Source: Timema cristinae (Eukaryota; Arthropoda; Insecta; Phasmatodea; Timematidae). Taken from it: a stretch of DNA of 64,000 nucleotides. Position numbers and translations under genes: made by a program. Below the pieces are notes generated by a model, which ran no database searches, had not been told where the DNA came from, and was given only the letters and a program-made list of their open reading frames with translations. This document shows positions 1-13,000 of the stretch, in pieces. Numbering within the stretch: position 1 is the first letter of the stretch; each line of letters starts with the position of its first letter. Location: the NCBI GenBank assembly GCA_039000515.1, contig JBCFYV010011164.1, positions 41,709,352 to 41,773,351 of the forward strand, written 5' to 3'.

Positions 1-886
1 CCTAGTCTTAAGTTAGAAGATAAGGCATATGAAGCTGCAACAGGCCTAGCAAGCCGGTAGTGAAAATATAAGGCTTGAATAAAAACCGACCCAGTCTGGA
101 AATAGTAATGGATGCAAAGTAAAATTGTCTCTGTGGATGAAAATATCCACTAAATATAATAAAACTGGTGCAAGGGATATGCAGTAATTTAATTATAGGC
201 AAAGTTTCAATAAACAACTAAATAATCCTTATTAGAGGATATTTTAGCATTGCTTTTTATAACATGACATAACTTGGCCTAACCTTAAGTTAGATGTGTT
301 TTAAAAAACAATATTTAAAATTAGTACTATTAAATAAAGGAGTGGCTCATGGGCTGTTGCCAGATAAATCTAGACTTAACAGTTCTACAGTAATAAATGC
401 TTCACTATCCATTTGACTAGCCACAAACAAAATAATGTTATGAATACATGGATTTTTATTGACTTTAAAGGTCACATTTGCTACTAAATGAAAGGAAACT
501 ATATTCACTAGTTCACTCATATGTAGCTTTTGCTTTCTTTGTCAACAACCCGCTATACACCCCTGATGATATTTTCATAGTTTTTCATTTTTTGCTTGCC
601 ATGGTGAAGCGCTATCCCATGGACTAGGTGAGTCCTTACATCCTTAATCCTTAAAATATTGTAATACATATAGATATAAGAAATTGTTAGAGACCCTTGA
701 AAGGATTGTGATTATACACACGTTAAGTTACAGAAGTGTGGGTGTTTGTACCATTTGACCTTAATAGTTTTGATTGTTTTGAGCTTTAAAAAATATTATG
801 TCTAGTGTACATGTTGCAAAAGTAAATTCACAGCGGTGAAACGCTTTCCCATTGTTATCAACATTTTTTGGTATGTCACATTTCAG
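1..886. other. Partial collagen intron, no gene seen
   Basis: This is the 3' part of an intron that starts upstream of the window. It is AT-rich and I see no collagen repeat, transposon terminus or other convincing coding signal. It ends in the acceptor tttcag at 881-886, immediately before collagen exon 1 of this window. Confidence 0.6.
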
Positions 887-1045
887 GGGGAGTCCGGTTT
901 ACCAGGGGAAAAAGGTGAACGAGGGGCAGATGGATATCCAGGTGTACCAGGTACTCCTGGTCAAATTGGACCTCCAGGCCTTCCAGCTGAGAGGACAGGA
1001 AATGGGACAAGCATCCCTGGACCCCCAGGGCCCACTGGGCTGCAA
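887..1045 (+). CDS. Collagen exon 1 of window
   Basis: The exon has 53 codons, phase 0 at both ends, with acceptor tttcag and donor gtgaga. It reads Gly-X-Y from [13 protein letters not shown] to GPPGPTGLQ. The repeat is interrupted in the middle ([14 protein letters not shown]), a short non-helical break that would make a flexible kink. Confidence 0.85.
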
Positions 1046-4000
1046 GTGAGACATATTACATTGTTTCTTGATCAACACCCTTAACACACCAGCTTGGCTT
1101 CAAGACTTAATCTAGGCCTAACACTTGAACTGATGAATAGAAAGCCACTATAATAAAATAAAAAATACATATTATTGGTTACAAATAGGTTCTCATTATG
1201 GTTCTCATTTTTTCCTCCCAGATCTTTCCTGCCACTTTGTTCATGACCATTTTCATTACCATTAGAAATATTAATGGTGAAATGTACTGCCCTGTTTCAC
1301 TCCATTTTTTATTTGGAACCACTCCGTCCTTCCACTCTCTATTTTAGCACAACTCTCGTTATCCTCTTACATGCTTTTCACTCTTATTATCACTCCTCTT
1401 TCCACTTCTGCTTCCTTCATTGCTCTCCAACCTTATTTCTTTCACACTATCACATGCTTTCTTCACATTCATAAATACCATTACAAGTCTTTCCCGTAGT
1501 CATATCTTCTTTCCATCAGCTGTTGTGTGGCAAAGATTAAGTATATTGTAGACCTCTGTTGCCTATATATGTGCTGTTCCTCTGAAAAAAAAATATATAT
1601 ACATAAAAAGAAATATATTTAAAAAAAATCAAAATATGACTATACATACATAATTATACTATTCACATTTCTTTTAAATTCTACTCTAATCATCCCTACC
1701 TCGTTAGTGCAATTAAAATGTGTATGGCCTGAATGGTTAGTAAGACATGGTGACAAGTTGAAGTTTTAAAAAACAGTATTTGGATATGGCAGTACAATAT
1801 TGGGGAGTGACATATCTGAATGGCTTTACGTTCTTCTTTCAGGGCATACCAGGACTAGAGGGGCCAGCCGGACCACGAGGACCCAAAGGGGATGATGGTG
1901 AGGCTGGGCCTCCTGGTAGAGATGGCAGTGATGGGGAGAGGGGTCTTAAAGGGGATCAGGGAGAGCCCGGCAATGATGGGGCTAGGGGCCCCCTTGGACC
2001 AGTGGTGAGTGGCGTTTCACTATGCTTATAACTCGACATGATTTGAAATGTTATGAATATAAAATTATAAATCACTGTAGGTAAGTAAGTTTACTTTTAC
2101 TAACTCTTACTAATAACAAAAATTCGTTAGTGAATTGATTATATATTCAGTCTCAGATGCTAATATGTGTCTGCAAAGCTTTGCTAATATCTATATTGAT
2201 TTGAATTCTATATTATTCCCCCAACCATGTCTTGTATCAAACCATTTGGTGTAGTATGAGGCCGGTTGGGATCAGGATTTTATCAGTTTTTGACAGGTGT
2301 GTGTTAGTCCCTCTGAAGGCTATCCTCACCTTTCCAGGTCAAGTTGTTCCCTGGAAGATACACCTACCGAAATGTCATCTTTATCTTGCCAAGTTTCCTA
2401 AAGTGACATAAAGTGGCATGTTATAAGGACCTTTAATGAGCTCCTCTCCACTCGGTTTCAGGGTTTCTGAACATCTACACAGATGGTTCAAAATCTGGAG
2501 CTTCTGTGGGATGTGCTTTCACTGTGGAAGGATCCAATTTAAAATTTGGCCTACCTGATGAATCCAGTGTTTTGACGGTGGAACGACACACCTTTTTTTA
2601 AAATTGTTTTGTTTTGTGTACCATAATTTTCACTATTTTGTTTTTGTCTGCATGGATTCCATGAGTTCTCTGTTGTCCTTGTCCATACTGTAACTCTTGG
2701 AATCTCCTCCTGCAGATGATACATGAGCATATTTTTTAAATTGCTTTGTTAAATACCCGGCTTTCCTTCTGCTGGAATCCTTGTCATGCTGGTCTTTCAC
2801 TAAATAAACTGATGAACTAGGCAGCCAAAGAGGCAGTTCATCTCCCTCCTGAGGCAAGTGTGGGTGTTATGTTTTTAGATCTAAAGGGTTATGTTCAGCG
2901 TAAGGTCTTCCACACCTGACAGAAGCAGTTTAAACCCCTGCTCAGAACAATCTGCATTCAATTAGGGATAGTGTGTTGTGATGGCCCTCTTCTATTCGGA
3001 AGTCTAGAAGAGAGGAGGCTGTCGGGGCAAGGCTCCAAATTGGGTATACATTTTTGACACATGGATTTTTATTGAGAGGGGATCCACCTCCAGTGTGTGA
3101 ACTTTAGTGTGAACCTTAGTGTGTACCACATTTTGTGGAGTTTCGAAAGTATGCCCTACATGCCTATTCACTTGGCTATTGGTTTTAATAGTGACTTTTG
3201 ATTTCTGTTATATGACGGTGTGGATGTGGTTTTGTTTACTCCAGTTTATATGCCAGACAAATCTTTTAAATGCCATACGAGTTTCACTTATAGAGCAGCT
3301 CACTTGCTCGTTCTTTTTTTTTTAAGGTGTATCATCGCTAAACCATATTATTGATGGAGTGCCACAAACGGACTTGGTCTCATATTGAGATCTATTTCTA
3401 ACATTTTATTACAAATTTTAGGATTTGTATATGTTACTTTATTTTAGTTCTTTAATCTGCAGATTTTAGCAGGTGAATTGGTATTTAGTATTATTCTCCC
3501 CTATGGGGGTTTTACTTTGTTTTTAATATTGTTGGTGACCTGGCGGTCTAGGGGTAAGGTGCCGGACTTCTATGCTGGGGTCCGGGGTTCAATCCTTAGT
3601 CCCGGCACAAATTTATCTGATTACCAAACCCTTCCTTCACCTCTGACAAGACGTGTATTAATCACAACTTGTGAATGTGGGGAATGCACGGCCTCCGCCG
3701 TGGTTCGGATTCCACGTTAAACTGTAGGTCCTCCATTTCATCTCACAATCACCCTACCATTACACATTAGCGTAAGTGCATATAACCCGAATGGGTAGTA
3801 AGACGCGGTGCTAATAATAATGATAATAATTTAATATTGTTCAAGGCCCTAATGACCTTATTGTGTCAACGTGCCTATAAAACCTAATTATATTAACTCT
3901 ATATGACTCACTTACTAGAATCAAACCAAACTAGGAAAAAATTGCTACTTTTTAGGCTGTTGTAAATCCCATAATGGGCTTAAGATATCCTAATATATTT

Positions 4001-7000
4001 TAATAACAATTCTTGGGAGGCAAAATTAAATGTGTGTTAATTATTACCATATGGACCAGAGAATAAGTTGCACTTTTTTCCCGAAAAACAACCTTTATGA
4101 AACCTTTTTTATAGCCTATAGTTGCACCCTTTTGGATGAAATAGTTTACTATCACCACAACAGATGGTGTTTTTTACAGCTAAACTATGACAAGGTAAAC
4201 TATTGTTGCATGAGCATGTTGAAGAACTTACATTTATACATGATAACTTATAACTTATAGGACTTGAGTTATAAACCAATCCAATTTTGTTTTAATAATG
4301 TGTAATTCTTTTTATTTGACATAATTTTAGCAGATTTAACTAGGATATTATTTGATTCAAACTCAAAAAACCTGCTTTGCAGATGTCCATGAACTAATGA
4401 CACCTTTGAACACATAGATCTAAATTTACAATATTTTTGTTTACTTAATGTTAATATTTACATAGCACACTAAATAATTTTACATACATGATCACATCTA
4501 ATCATCCTTAAGAGCACTGAGGTTCGTTATACACGTTAAGAAATCGAGTATTATTTAAAAAGTTGTTTATAGTTTTTAATATTAATATTGTTTTTAAAAA
4601 AATGTAGGCGAAAAATATTAAGTTTTCTAATGAGTTAAAAAAGTTAAATTTTGAGTTTAAAGTCTTAAAAATAAAATTAGATGAAAATTGATGTAAAAAT
4701 TTGTACGATAGTAAAGCAAAAGCTAGGGACCTAAATCTAGCCTTCCTTTATCAAATAATTAATGTTTTGATAGGATAGCAACAGAACATCTTAAGATAAT
4801 GTGGATAGTTTTAAAGTGTTTTTTTTTTAAGTTATCAAATACATTTTTTTTAATGGTCAGAACTTTCTCCTGCGTTTTTGTGAAAGCGATATTAAAAGAA
4901 TCAAAGACTTCAAAAATAAAAGGTGATTTCTAAGCATCTGCAATGCTTCTCAGTGCTCTACCACATGGCCCTCTTAAGAGAAATAATCTTTATATTTGCA
5001 ATGTTGATTGTTGATTGTTGAGTGAGGCGTGGATGTCAGGCCTCTGCTGTTGGCGTGTTCGTTAAGCTATTGTGCAATATATAGGTTTACATTAGGGATA
5101 GGATCCTCAAATCTCTAATATCCTTAAGGATTCGAGGATCCTATCCTTAAGAATATTAGAGATTTGAGTATTTGAGAAAATTTTGGATTCAAAACTCAAA
5201 TATTTTAAAAAAAATCTATTTTTTGATTAAATTTTTTTTAAGAACTTTAATACTGCTTATTGGTGGTTCATAATCAATTATAATATAGAATTAACTCAAC
5301 CAGGCCCAGACCAGTAATTTAACACTTGACTGAATTAATGAATGTGATAATGAATGAATTATAAGAAATAATGTTGTGTTGATGTTCATTGAAAGTGTAG
5401 TTAGTTCTTGAGCCACACTTTGGGTTGTCATGATTATATGTTTTAGGGTCCAGCCGGCCCACCTGGTCAGCCCGGAAGACAAGTGGACGGGGATACCTTA
5501 GAGGGTCCACCAGGTAGTCCTGGTACTCCTGGAGAACCAGGCATTATAGGACCTCAAGGACTGAGGGCAGCAAGGGTTCGCAAGGTGACAGAGGAGAGTC
5601 TGGACTTCGAGGAGATAAAGGTAGTCTACCATCTGTTGATCCTATAATCTGTTAGTGTGCTTGATTCATTACTATGGAGTCTAGGGTTTGATCACCGTAT
5701 AGAGGCATATCGTATTTCACCACATAAACATCAAATATTTTATGCCAAATTTTTGTGGAAAAAAAGTCTAGTATGGACATTATACGAAGTTTTAAATAAT
5801 AATTACCTGCCTCGGTGGTGTAGTTGGCTAACGCGCTAGTCGTGTTGAGCTCGACTGCTGAGGATGGGGAAATCGAGGTTCAAATCTCGGTCGGGTGAAC
5901 TGGGGGTGGTTTTTCCTAAATGGTTTTCCACTCTCCCTCCACGCAAATGTGGGTTACTTCCTCTAATTCAACCTTCCCAATTCCTAATCCATTAACGTAA
6001 TTAGTACTTAAAGTGTATAACCCGAACGGGTAGTAAGACGCTGTGCTAAATATCATATTAATATTATTTAAATAATAATTGCAAAATTATAAAAAAAAAA
6101 TGCTTTGCACCTTAATGTGTTGCTGGTAAACAATCACTAGTTTAGCTTGCATAGGAAAATGCAAGTCTTACCATATCATGTGACTTAGCAGTCTCCTTGC
6201 TACGAACCACGCAATTTGACTTTCGGAAATATACCTACTGACAATGTGCATGCGCTAAGAATTCTAGGCTTGCAGAGAGCGAGAAGAAACCATGCAACCA
6301 AGGTCAACAGCTATTAGATATTAGCTATTAGTGCATCAAAATGAGGATAAGGAGAGAGGATGGAATAATTTGGCCTCTGTTTACCTTTTAAATTTACATG
6401 ACGAACAAGGACTATTTGACAACATGCAATTAAATTTTTGATAACCAATTCTTTGATTGAAAAAAACGTGGCGGCGATTATGTGGTAAATACAATAATTT
6501 AAAGTGTATATAATTTGCATTATTGTCTTTACTAAAACAAGAGGTAACAAAGAAAAAAATATTCATAAGGAGAAAACGTTAAACTCTGTGTTTAAAAAAT
6601 TGGTGTACACCGGTTTTGTCATGGAGCCAGAATAACGGAAGATGATCTCACATTTGTGCTTGGAATTGTTCCACATATCTTCCTTTTTCCTAATTCAATT
6701 TAATTATTTTTATTAATTTTTATAATTTTTATTGTTATATAATCACTTAGCCATTGGCAAGGATGTAGAAAGAGAGGGTTGTGGGGCCCATATTAGGGGT
6801 GGGCGAGTAGGCATTTTTCACTTAGAGTCAAGTTTGAATCAAGTTTGAATAAAAATGTTAGTTTATTCAAGTTTCGAGTAATATAAAGCACTAGTAATAT
6901 TTTAAGTTGATTTCATGTAACAGATCAATTTATAAATCATTAGTACCAAGCTAGATTTCCTAGAATATTTTTTTTTTTGTGAAATAAATATAATTACACA

Positions 7001-10000
7001 AATTCTGATTTTTAAATTATATTTAATATAATTGTACAATTTTTTTTAATAAGTCAAAATGAAATATTTAGGAAATATATTTGATATGAAATAATATCTT
7101 AAAATTGAATCAAATTAATTTAACTCAGAAATTTTGAGAAAAGTCAAAAATGTGAGTCATTAAATTTTTTGAATTTGGTGAAAATCTTTTGAGTCTTGTT
7201 CGAGCAACTACAACAATTCAACTCAAACTCGAATTTTCTAGTACTCGCACACCTCTAGTCCATATTTTGGTATAACAACTTTTATTCGCTAAAGGTATAC
7301 GATGAAACCTTGATTCGTCGTTTGCGTCGAGGATCTGAAATAAAAACAATGGATACATGAAAATGATCAATGCAAGTGCTTGTATGTAATTAAAAAGAGT
7401 TATTAGATCGGCCATTATATATACTAAATCAAAAAATGTATATAATTAATGCTATTGTTTCCACAATTATTTCACATTACTTCTCTTTAAAAAAAAGTCA
7501 TTAATCTTCATTTGTTTTGTAGAACCTTTCCTTTTCAAATTTAAAAATAAACTGTATGACACTGGTGCAGTTAAGTAGGGAGTAGGGGAGTAAAAAACCA
7601 CCTTTACATTCCTTTAAAAGAATGTGTGTGGGGCATTGTTGGCACAATTGTCTACCAATAGGATTTTCCTTTACTGTGCACGGAATGATGCATCAAGAGC
7701 ATGCAGAAAGTCTCTAAAAATCTATGGATTCATCCACACTTTTGAGTTGGCATTGTAGGTCACAGGTAGCTTCTTTACATTTTTAAAACATCGTGGTTTC
7801 GCGGACTTTCCAATAAAGTTGGGCACTCGTTTGTCTGAACCATCGCTGTTTGTGCACAGTAGTATTGACAGTCGGTCCTTTGCACTCTTTACTCCATGTT
7901 AAGTCTCTCCTTTCACTGCCAACTTTGGTCTTGCAAGCAATTGAAAAATAGGCCTGTTTCATTTGTATTATAGATGCCCTGGGTCTCATATCCATACAAC
8001 AGCTTCGAAAGCCTCTTGAACCAGAGGTCGGTGGTGTTAGTACACAAAGCAGCACACTCCCTGACACAATTTACTAAACACCAGGTCATGGCGTTGCTTC
8101 AAGAGGGTGATTCAACCATTTGAAACTAAAGATACAATTGTCACAGCTATTTTGAGGGATTTCGCCATCAAAATGCTCCCGACCATGGGAATGCCTGATT
8201 CTCTGGCCTGCTGGTACCAGGTACAGAGGAAATTTTTCAGCTTGCTGTTGGTCGACACCTTGCCTGTCTTCCTCATCTTTGATGATGTACCACACTTATC
8301 AGCCTGCTCTTTTATTTTATTTTTCTTGAAATAATCGTGTTTAAAGTAGATGGTAGAAGGCCAGATCGCTTGGCTTCATCAATCCTCTTCTCTAATGGAT
8401 TTTTCTCCATCTTTCTATGATGCATAGTCGTTCTTATTAAGTCCTAAATTCTTTCACAGGAAGGGCCAGGTAAAAAAGTTTTTATTATAAGATAGTGATT
8501 ACTCTATTAATAATAAAAATCACTGTTTAGGATTGAACACATGTGATGAAATGCGTACTAAACTGGACGAAAGTGGGAAGTAAAATGAGTCATACTAGAA
8601 TATAGGCAGGCTTTCGCAGTTGGACGAGGCTCTCGCTATCCCCCATCCCCGCCGGACCATTGTTTAGCTGTTAAGATGCTCAACTGTAACTTGCTACACC
8701 ACAATCAAAAACATTAACAACTGTTACCACTACCGATCGGAACAACATTTGTGTATGTCTCTTTCTTAGAAATGATCAATCAATCTTAGGGACAGCAAAT
8801 TTGAACCGACATACGAGGGAAAACTATAAATCAAGGAATAGGTGATAGGAGTTTAATTTATATTATTTAGATAGGATTTGCTCAGGGACCACATACATTG
8901 AACAGTGGATCCGGGAAAATGATAAAACCAGGAACGATAGATCGAGGTTTCCCTGTATTAACATTTTCCTCCTAGAAAAATTAGCCTTTTACGCCCTTGG
9001 CCATTGGGCCTCTTCATTGTTAAACATAAACTAGATTTTGAGACTGAGACTCAAATTTAATATAAGAGGGAATAACAAAATGCTTTTAATGAAAATGTAC
9101 TGTTAAGTGTTGTATTTTAAAACTGTCTGGCATCATTTCCCCACCCCCCGATCACAATCGTTCATAATTAATACAATGGTAAACACAGATAGATCACTTG
9201 TTTAGATTGTTCTTTACATTCCTCTTGAATTGCCAAACACAGATCTTACTCCTCTCAAACACTATTTTTAGGTTTGTAAAACACTTATGTAATTGCTCCA
9301 TTGTTTCTATAGCGCCATATGGGCTAAAAAAAAAAAAGGTCACCCTAAAAAACTTTATTTTCATTTACCACCAGAGCTTACGTATGGAAATGTCATGATA
9401 GCTCTGGTGGAGTACTATTTTAGACACCAACCGTCTCCGACAGCTCACTCAAACCTTATTTTCTTCTTGTTTCTCTAAATCTTGCTTGTAATTTTTCTAT
9501 GTTTTCTCCCCTCCACCCCCTTTTCTTCTAGGGGTGGGCCATTTATGTATTGCAATTTTTTTATATGGTCCATGTTGAGTTATTATGTGTGATGGGGCAG
9601 GGTTTTTTTTATACTGCGGTGGCGTATTCTCCAGGTATGCTTGTCCTGCGCTGCATACCCATAATTATATGGACTAGTTTTTATTTTAATTCAATGTTGT
9701 CTGTGCTAACTGTGTAAATATTAATGTTTAAATTGTTAATAAATATACATGTAATTAATTACACAGGCCTGCAAAATTGAAGTTTTTTAAAAATACAAGA
9801 GAAGTTTTCACTCAGTTGTATGTTATTTAGTATGCTGATTTCGAAAATGACCTCCATTTTTTTCCATCACATCAGGATCTTTTGTAAAATCGATATCGGT
9901 ATTTTTGCTAAAATCCTATTTGAAAAGGAATTCTCTTGAACAATTTTGTATATACTATCTGGCAACAGTGGTTTTTATCTATTTAAATCTATGTAAAATA

Positions 10001-13000
10001 ATCGATTCTTGGTGAGGCAAATTGATTTTTCAGCAATCGTTTAGTTTTTAAAGGTTTAAATAGATGAAAACCACTGTTGCCAGATCACACGAGCCGCCTC
10101 TGGTCAAGAGAAAAAAAAAGTTCCCTTGAGTTTAAACTTTTTACGTCAAATTATGGTGCAGTTTCTAGAAGAAAATTACCAAAATACTATTTTAATTTGT
10201 TTTTATTAAGGTAACTTACATAAAATAGACGATTGACCAAAAGAGCGAATATTATGTATGTGTACATGAAAGTTTGAAACAAATTTTAAACTGAGCAAAA
10301 AAAAAAAAAAGTTTATATTTAAGTACATACTCTTTTTCCTTTGAAACTTCTTTTTGGCGTTCTTCTTTTATGTTAAATCTCAGGCCTATCTCGTGTTACC
10401 ATCTAACAGTAGTCGGCGAGCATGTTCTTGTCCCATCCTCCTTGATATTTGCGCTCCATATCTTTGATGTCTTGGTGGAACCTTTCACCCTGTTCCTCGC
10501 TGACTGATCCTAAATTTTCGGGGGAAAAGTATACATGTCAGTGAAGGAATGTATTTTAACACTCATGGAGCAACCCAACGCTTGAAACTTGTCCAGCATA
10601 TTAATAACTATTGCTTTATAGTCAGGATCCTTGTAATTACCCAGAAATTTACTGACGACATCTTTGAAGGCTAACCAAGCTTATTTTTCCTTTGTTGTCA
10701 TGCTCGTCTCAAATTCTTTATCCTTCATAAGCTTGCGGATATCTGGACCAACAAAGATTCCCTCTTTCAACTTGGCTTGCACAGGTATTTTAAACAATCG
10801 CCATCTTTTGGAATAGCCTTGACAAACTGTTTCATTACACCTAATTTTATATGCAGAGGGGGTAACAATACTTTTTTTTTTTGGATCAACTAAGCTGTAC
10901 CGAATCACATTCTTGGTGCCTGGCTCAAGATTTTGTCTTTTCGGCCATTCTTTTTTGACCCAATGTTGAGTCTTATTACGGCTGTCCCACTCACAAATGA
11001 AACATGGGAACTTTTTATATTCGCCTTGTTGACCAAGAAGCATGGAGATAACTTTCAAATCACCGCAAATGGTCCAACCGTGGTCGGCATATTTTATTTT
11101 GTTGTGGACGAGAGCCTGCTGGTTTTCATAGCGTTCTTTTAAATGCACCGAGTGTCCAACTGGTACAGATATACTGGCTTCCATGATGAAGAAGGACAGC
11201 TTTAAGGCTCCTTTTCGATGAATCTATAAACAGCCTCCATTCATCTTTATCGTATGTGATATTAAATTTGCTCATCACTCCGGGAACATCAGAACAATAG
11301 ACCAGGTTCTCCTCTTCTTCAAAGTACTTAACAAATTCCTTTTCTCGATTACTTTACCAATAAAAAGAGGTTCCTTTGGTCAATAAGTTTTTTCTTTCAA
11401 TCTGAAGCCCAACAATTCAGCTGCCTCTTTCTAAAGGCCCAGATCTCTAGTCAGATCATTAAGTTCAACCTGAGAGAAGGGCTGAGGCGAATCGCCTCCA
11501 GAGGGCTTATATTCGGTATCAGAGCCTTAAACTTTTGGATGTTCCGAGTCTGAAGACTCTGACTGGAAATTCAGTTGGAGGCAAAGGCACTGACATATCA
11601 GGTCCATGAGGAACGTGGCGTATGGCCGATGGAATGTTATCAGGATAAGAGATTAGCTTTTGATTTTTGCGGTTATACCCACGGATATGGCAGGAACAAA
11701 AGTAACAATCATCAGAGAGGTTTATCGGCTCCCTCCATGTCATAGGAATTCCAAATCGTAAAGCAGTCTTCTTTCCTTTGAGCCATAAGCGTAGATAATT
11801 GAGACACTGCACACAAACTTAATGAGGAGCCCACGATTTGTCCTGGTCTCTGAGTTTCATGCCAAAATATGCATTATAGCTGTCTTACATAGTCTGTAAT
11901 GCTCCTCATGCGATTTTTAACAACACCATATGTAACAAAAGTCATCTGGCAAATTTTCACGTCGTCTCGAACTTGAAGCCATCTTTCACGAAAATGCACA
12001 TAGAAAAGCAACCGTTAAAATTGTTTCTGTGATTAAGTTTCCACTTGTCACTGTAAGGTTGTAGCAAAAAGGAATTTTGATGGAGAGAGAGTGTTTGGGG
12101 TTGCACAACCTCCTAATACCGGAAGCTGAGAATATGAATATTAAATAGGTTTAGAAATCATTTGGAGTAGTTTTATGGTAATTAAGATATTTAAATAATG
12201 CAAATAGTTCGAAGCTATTATTTGTGGGGTTTTTTTCAATTGTTAATTTTGTGTGTGGCTAAACCTTTTGAATATTAGGTTTGAGTCAGAAGCCTGGTCT
12301 TAAAATATAGCCTATACATTCGACACATCTTCAATGTTAAATATTTTAGTTATACTTTATATTATTTTAATTCCCATTAAAATTGTTTGTAGTATTGGGG
12401 GAAGGGGTTAAATACCCTGTTTGCCCCTCTCCCCTTGGGTGCACCACTGCTTACAACAAAATATATGTGTAAATATCTTAGCAATAAATCAATGACGTAG
12501 CGATAGAGTTATTAATATTCCGAAATAATCTCCCCTTTGTTAGTAAAAGTTCATGCATCTAAATAGCTTCTGGAGCATGAATTCTCAAGTTGGGAGACTC
12601 GTCTGTTTCCAAGCAGAATTGTGTGAGATAAGTTGGCTTTAAGAAATAGTTTTAATTGCAATGTGAGTGTCCCTCTTATGCATTCAGAATTGTTCCCATA
12701 CCACTCTTAGCCCCCCCCTTTCTCCCCCCCAATCAATATTTACTTACATTTCTAACCATGCAGATATAATTACAATTTGAGGACCACGTTTGTGGTCTAG
12801 TGGTCAGAGTTTCTGGCTACGTACCCAGAGGTTCCGGGTTTGATTCCCAGTGTGTTCAGATTTTCTGAGAAGTCTTTCCAGATTTTCTGGGAAGCAGAAC
12901 CACTTTTCTATAGGCAACCATATTCAAATATTTCCCCTGAAATAATCCCTTGACGTTCTTGGATAACGCAGGCTGAGGGTCCTTGTTCCCCAAATCTTCC

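Larger units (their letters stand above)
2005..5446. other. Intron 2, transposon-derived
   Basis: The 3.4-kb intron contains a LINE RNase H fragment, a full SINE with target duplication, an inverted repeat and part of a dispersed repeat, each listed separately. Between 3842 and 5100 I see only AT-rich sequence with no protein similarity. Confidence 0.6.

Noticed and set aside
899..1087. Minus-strand open frames over collagen exons (also at 33336-33551, 48237-48419, 34504-34756)
   Set aside because: Antisense shadows of the GC-rich Gly-X-Y coding sequence; no independent coding signal.
12788..12860. Possible functional tRNA gene on the plus strand
   Set aside because: Same reasoning: promoter boxes without a cloverleaf, followed by a SINE-type body.
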